This document shows, in pieces, positions 60,869 to 64,000 of a DNA stretch of 64,000 nt. Numbering within the stretch: the stretch's first letter is position 1; each line of letters begins with the position of its first letter. The position numbers and the translations under genes were made by a program. Below the pieces are notes generated by a model that was not told where the DNA came from, made no database searches, and was given only the letters and a program-made list of their open reading frames with translations. Origin of the DNA: Aliikangiella maris (lineage in GTDB: Bacteria > Pseudomonadota > Gammaproteobacteria > Enterobacterales > Kangiellaceae); assembly GCF_040719265.1 (NCBI RefSeq), contig NZ_JBFDAH010000005.1, positions 1 through 64,000 of the forward strand, read 5' to 3'.

Positions 60869-61159
60869 GTGGACTATTCACAAACCGTTGCAAACCTTAA
60901 CCCTGAACTAATTTCTAAACTGAAAGAGGCGATAGAACTTGGTCGTTGGGAAAATGGTGACAAACTGACATCAGAACAGGTCGAGTCAGCTATGCAGGCG
61001 GTAATGCTCTGGGAATCCAAACATCGAAATAATGACGACGCTGAGCCCTTTGTTATTGGTACAGATGGTGAGTTATATACTGGAAAGGGGGAGAGTCATA
61101 AACTTCCTCAGTCTTCAAAATACGATGATGAACAGGTCATTATCAAAAATAAGGTTTAG
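60869..61159 (+). CDS. DUF1315 (YeaC-like) protein
   Basis: GTG start at 60869, 8 bases after GGAG. The 96-residue cytoplasmic protein begins MDYSQTVANLNPELISKLKE and continues AIELGRWENGDKLTSEQVES and MLWESKH, the conserved DUF1315 body. It then has a polar tail with EPFVIGTDGELYTGKG. The role of the family is unknown. It ends 2 bases before the next gene, so the pair is a tight operon. Confidence 0.85.
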   Translation: MDYSQTVANLNPELISKLKEAIELGRWENGDKLTSEQVESAMQAVMLWESKHRNNDDAEPFVIGTDGELYTGKGESHKLPQSSKYDDEQVIIKNKV

Positions 61160-61161
61160 AT

Positions 61162-62439
61162 ATGTTAACAACAGTCGTTCGTAAAGAACATAAAAATGAC
61201 TGGGAAAGGCGAACTGCGCTTTCTCCGTCAGATGCTGCTGATTTGGTTGAAAAAGGTTTCCCAATCAGTGTCGAGTCAAGTGGAATTAGAGTTTTTCCCG
61301 ATGCTGACTATCAGTCACTTAATGTGCCTATAGTTGACTCACCTTTAGCCAGTGAATTTGTTGTCGGTATTAAGGAGCCGCCAGTCAATTCAATTCAGCC
61401 AAATCAGGTTCATCTTGCTTTTTCACATACGTTTAAAGGGCAAGCTTATAACATGGGATTGTTACAAAAATTTATCGATCAAAAAGCAACGTTGATTGAT
61501 TATGAACCAATTACTGATAGTCAGGGTAAACGACTCATTGCGTTTGGTCGATTTGCAGGAATAGCCGGAGCAATTGACAGCTTGCATATTGCTGGACAAA
61601 AATTTCAGGTGAGAGAACAAAAGAGTGCTTTGAGTCAAATTAAGCAAACTTGTCAGTATCACTCAATTGATGAAATTAAACAGCATTTTCAGCAAATTGA
61701 CTTAAACTCGGGTGAACCTGTACGAGTTTTAATCGTTGGCTCTGGCAATGTTGGTCAGGGTAGCGAAGAGGTTTGTCAGTGGTTGGGACTACCTAAAATT
61801 GACATTCAACGTCTGCACAATCAACAAACACCTGAAGGAAGCTGGTATGCGGTTGCTAAAAGTGGGGATCTGCATCAGCATAAAAATGGTAAAGCATTTT
61901 CGATGTCAGAATTTATCGAAGCGGGAGCGACGACTTATGAGAGTACTTTCGATCGTTTGCTTGGTCAGTTTGACATTTTATTACAAACACCTTACTGGAC
62001 TGAAAAATATCCAAAACATCTAACCATCGAAAGAATGCGTGAACACCTGGATAAATTACCGCTGGTGATTGCCGATATCAGCTGTGATATTAACGGTTCG
62101 CTAGAGTGTACGACCCAATTGTCTGATGTCGGCTCTCCGGCTTATACCTTTGATGTGGTATCTGCGACTTCCAGTGAAGGCGTTCAAGCTGAGGGAATTA
62201 CTGTGATTGCAATTGATAACTTGCCTTGCGAATTGTCATATGATGCATCAATTCACTTTTCGAAGATATTAAAAAACTATTTGCATAACTTAATGTCAGT
62301 TGATTTAAGTCAGCCCTTTGAAAGTTGCGGTTTTTCACCTGAAATTATGAAAGCGGTTATTGTTTATCGAGGTGAACTAACACCTAATTTTACCTATTTA
62401 CAAAAATTTCTTGATAAGCACGCGACGAGTCAAAAATAA
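61162..62439 (+). CDS. saccharopine dehydrogenase-like (lysine-ketoglutarate-reductase type)
   Basis: The 425-residue protein has an AlaDH/PNT-type N-terminal domain: TTVVRKEHKNDWERRTALSP, FVVGIKEPPVNSI and HLAFSHTFKGQ. A Rossmann region, VRVLIVGSGNVGQGSEEVC (about 190-208), follows. A C-terminal part reads LVIADISCDINGSLECT, VVSATSSEGVQAEGITVIAIDNLP. This matches the Lys1/LKR half of eukaryotic alpha-aminoadipate semialdehyde synthase and bacterial homologues. They join lysine and 2-oxoglutarate reductively (or the reverse) with NAD(P)H. It is fused to no saccharopine oxidoreductase domain, and none is beside it, so the direction and partner are unknown. Co-transcribed with DUF1315. Confidence 0.82.
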   Translation: MLTTVVRKEHKNDWERRTALSPSDAADLVEKGFPISVESSGIRVFPDADYQSLNVPIVDSPLASEFVVGIKEPPVNSIQPNQVHLAFSHTFKGQAYNMGLLQKFIDQKATLIDYEPITDSQGKRLIAFGRFAGIAGAIDSLHIAGQKFQVREQKSALSQIKQTCQYHSIDEIKQHFQQIDLNSGEPVRVLIVGSGNVGQGSEEVCQWLGLPKIDIQRLHNQQTPEGSWYAVAKSGDLHQHKNGKAFSMSEFIEAGATTYESTFDRLLGQFDILLQTPYWTEKYPKHLTIERMREHLDKLPLVIADISCDINGSLECTTQLSDVGSPAYTFDVVSATSSEGVQAEGITVIAIDNLPCELSYDASIHFSKILKNYLHNLMSVDLSQPFESCGFSPEIMKAVIVYRGELTPNFTYLQKFLDKHATSQK

Positions 62440-62571
62440 ATAAATGTTGTTCGCACCTGTTGATTGATAAAGATCAATTGATAGGTGCTGTGATTATCTG
62501 TAAATATGTTGTCTCTTTTTCCTGTATATAACTCACTTAAATAACTCGCTTAAATTACTTATATCGTTCAT

Positions 62572-62936
62572 TTACATTACCCATTGATTTCGGCCTTGCG
62601 CTTTGGCTAAGTATAATTTTTCGTCGGCTCGTTTCAGTAACTGTTCTATAGACTGATCGTCTGTTGCTTTTTTTCTTTGTTTAATTTGGCTTGCTGGAGT
62701 GCATTTTCTTGAGTTAAAAGCTGTGCTTTCGCATTTTTTTCATCAATATCAAATTGTACTTTTAAAATATTTAAGGAACGTTTTCGGCGTGAAAAAATAA
62801 AGGCTTCATTAGCTTGGTAAAATTTCTTGTAATGATTTACTGACTTGGCATAATCAGCTTGTTTCTCATAAAATAGACTTAAGGTATATTCCATATCCAA
62901 TTCAACATTTTTGACCTTATTTGAGAAATAACTTCC
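62572..62936 (-). pseudogene. remnant of a TPR-containing diguanylate cyclase
   Basis: Leftward frame 62936-62646 encodes the end of a TPR/coiled-coil sensor: LFYEKQADYAKSVNHYKKFY, then VQFDIDEKNAKAQLLTQENA and a stop. In another frame the following bases (about 62665-62572) encode LLKRADEKLYLAKAQGRNQW, the unmistakable C-terminus of a GGDEF domain. The membrane helix and most of the cyclase, including the GGDEF motif, are deleted, and the join is out of frame. The upstream TPR start is also missing (stop before 62936). Confidence 0.8.
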
Positions 62937-63140
62937 TTATCTGCTCAAATTTCCCTATTACTGAGAAGTAAGCCACCAATATTCTCAATAAAAGCCATTT
63001 TTGAACTATGTTACAGCCAGTTAAATCAAATTCTTTAGACCAAACTTGATGGTTGGTAGGTTCTCCCTGTCAGCTTGCCCTCTGAGTTTATTGGTGTCTA
63101 GAATCTCAATGAGGGCAAACATATTATAAAATTAAGTATC
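62937..63140. other. short spacer
   Basis: About 200 bases. CCCTCTGAGT...ATTGAGGGCA near 63070-63118 looks like an imperfect hairpin. Nothing else is seen. Confidence 0.4.
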
Positions 63141-64000
63141 TTAAAAACCACCCATACCGGTTAAGACACAAACGGTTCTGCCAGAACTAGCACGATAGCA
63201 AGTAACTCTTGCTCCCTCCGGAACATCACCATTAACTGTAATGGGTGCTCCTGCTCGTCGTAGCGCGTCAATATAGCTTTGATAATTGTCCGAGCCTGTA
63301 CCCCCAGCAAAATCAGCACCTCCACCACTAGGAGAAGGGCTGTCATTGATTATTATTACTAATTTGTTGCCCTCTCCATCTTTGGAATTTTCAAAGTCAA
63401 CTTCATATACTCCTTGGACCCAACTATCATTTACTCTAGAAAGTTTAAATTTAAGAGAAATTGTTGAACCATCAGCTAAAGTCACTGTCAGTCTTATTGC
63501 GATATTAATATTGGTTAATCCTAGAGTATCCGATAAAACATTAAAAATATTCGCCCAATCCTGACCATTAGTAGGGTTATTATATACATATTCCAGTAAT
63601 GCATTTTGGCAGGAGTTACAAGCGTATAAGTCCCAACCTGAATCAACAATATCTGAAGGAATTGTGCTCGAGTTTACATTTGATTGTAGAGTATTGACTA
63701 GGGCTTTTGTAGTGTAAAACTTCTGTTGTATGTAAGATGATGTTTGTATCTTTGTTGCTGTAATAGTGCCCATACCTGGCTGCATTCCACCCATACCTGT
63801 ATTATTAGGGTCCCAATTAATAACTATCTACTTTTGAATATTCAAAATTAAATACGTGAATAACTGTCGAAGTACTTAGTATAGCATTAGCTAAAGCAGC
63901 ATTTTTTGTTTGAAAATCTGTACATCCTTCGCAACGTATTAACTTATCCGCTTTGGAATGAAATGATAATAATAATAGCGCGATCATATAAAGCTTTTTC
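63141..64000 (-). pseudogene. secreted hypothetical protein with one frameshift, cut by window edge
   Basis: The last visible base (G at 64000) is probably the end of the start codon: it is followed by KKLYMIALLLLSFHSKA, a signal peptide. DKLIRCEGCTDFQTKNAALA comes next, then a stop at 63819-63817. A one-base shift there restores INWDPNNTGMGGMQPGMG and 210 further residues to 63141. The mature protein has paired Cys (CEGC, CNSC), beta-rich sequence and a Gly-rich linker (PSPSGGGADFAGGTGS). No family recognised. If the shift is real the gene is broken; if it is an assembly error the product is about 285 residues. Confidence 0.6.

Overview
The window comes from an AT-rich (mid-30s to high-30s percent GC by eye) Gram-negative gammaproteobacterium. 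The evidence is an lpxK/kdsB/msbA outer-membrane block, TonB and RND systems, BepA, RNase E with a long scaffold tail, GcvR and FabV. The mix (FabV, a bacterial lysine-ketoglutarate-reductase-like enzyme, reg_prop sensor kinases, many secreted proteins) suits a marine lineage such as Kangiellaceae/Aliikangiella. That placement is an inference; no rRNA gene is present to anchor it.

Layout. 1-5.8 kb is an accessory scrapyard: two identical IS66-type 3' ends flanking gene remnants, a split REP-associated transposase, a frameshifted IS3-family element, and a small overlapping three-gene operon whose first gene carries an in-frame stop. 5.8-19.1 kb holds a small methyltransferase, a large surface lipoprotein, a decayed metallophosphoesterase, a TonB receptor/PepSY/CbiM-like metal-uptake operon, a secreted TAP-type peptidase, a protein with a stop inside its signal peptide, and a candidate structured RNA. 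19.3-30.4 kb is housekeeping: ung, bepA, a TusA-like protein, an AI-2E-type permease, PIN-PhoH, bcp, gcvR, pyk, htpG with a recognisable heat-shock promoter, and an esterase.

The most interesting locus is 30.4-33.6 kb, read leftwards: a borosin-type peptide backbone alpha-N-methyltransferase, a separate 94-residue precursor peptide (a split borosin RiPP), and a TPR sensor histidine kinase that begins 4 bases after the precursor stop. A near-perfect intrinsic terminator lies inside the kinase's signal-peptide codons. It would let the methyltransferase and precursor be transcribed at a higher level than the kinase.

34.0-47.3 kb: FabV, a second large reg_prop sensor kinase, a rhodanese, an RND exporter/LolA-like/outer-membrane-protein operon, an ArsR-family regulator with the cysteine spacing of persulfide sensors, and an iron-storage locus (bfd divergent from two complementary bacterioferritin subunits). 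47.6-54.9 kb is comEC-exbB-exbD-msbA-lpxK-Trm112-kdsB, a lipid A/Kdo export and synthesis operon. 55.0-64.0 kb: a tyrosine phosphatase convergent with rne, a 1.2-kb gene-free region upstream of rne full of hairpins, a DUF1315 gene with a saccharopine-dehydrogenase-type gene, a deleted diguanylate cyclase, and a frameshifted secreted protein at the edge.

Broken genes are unusually common: at least three otherwise clean reading frames carry one in-frame stop or one frameshift. Either the genome is actively decaying, or the assembly has small errors, or some of these stops are read through.
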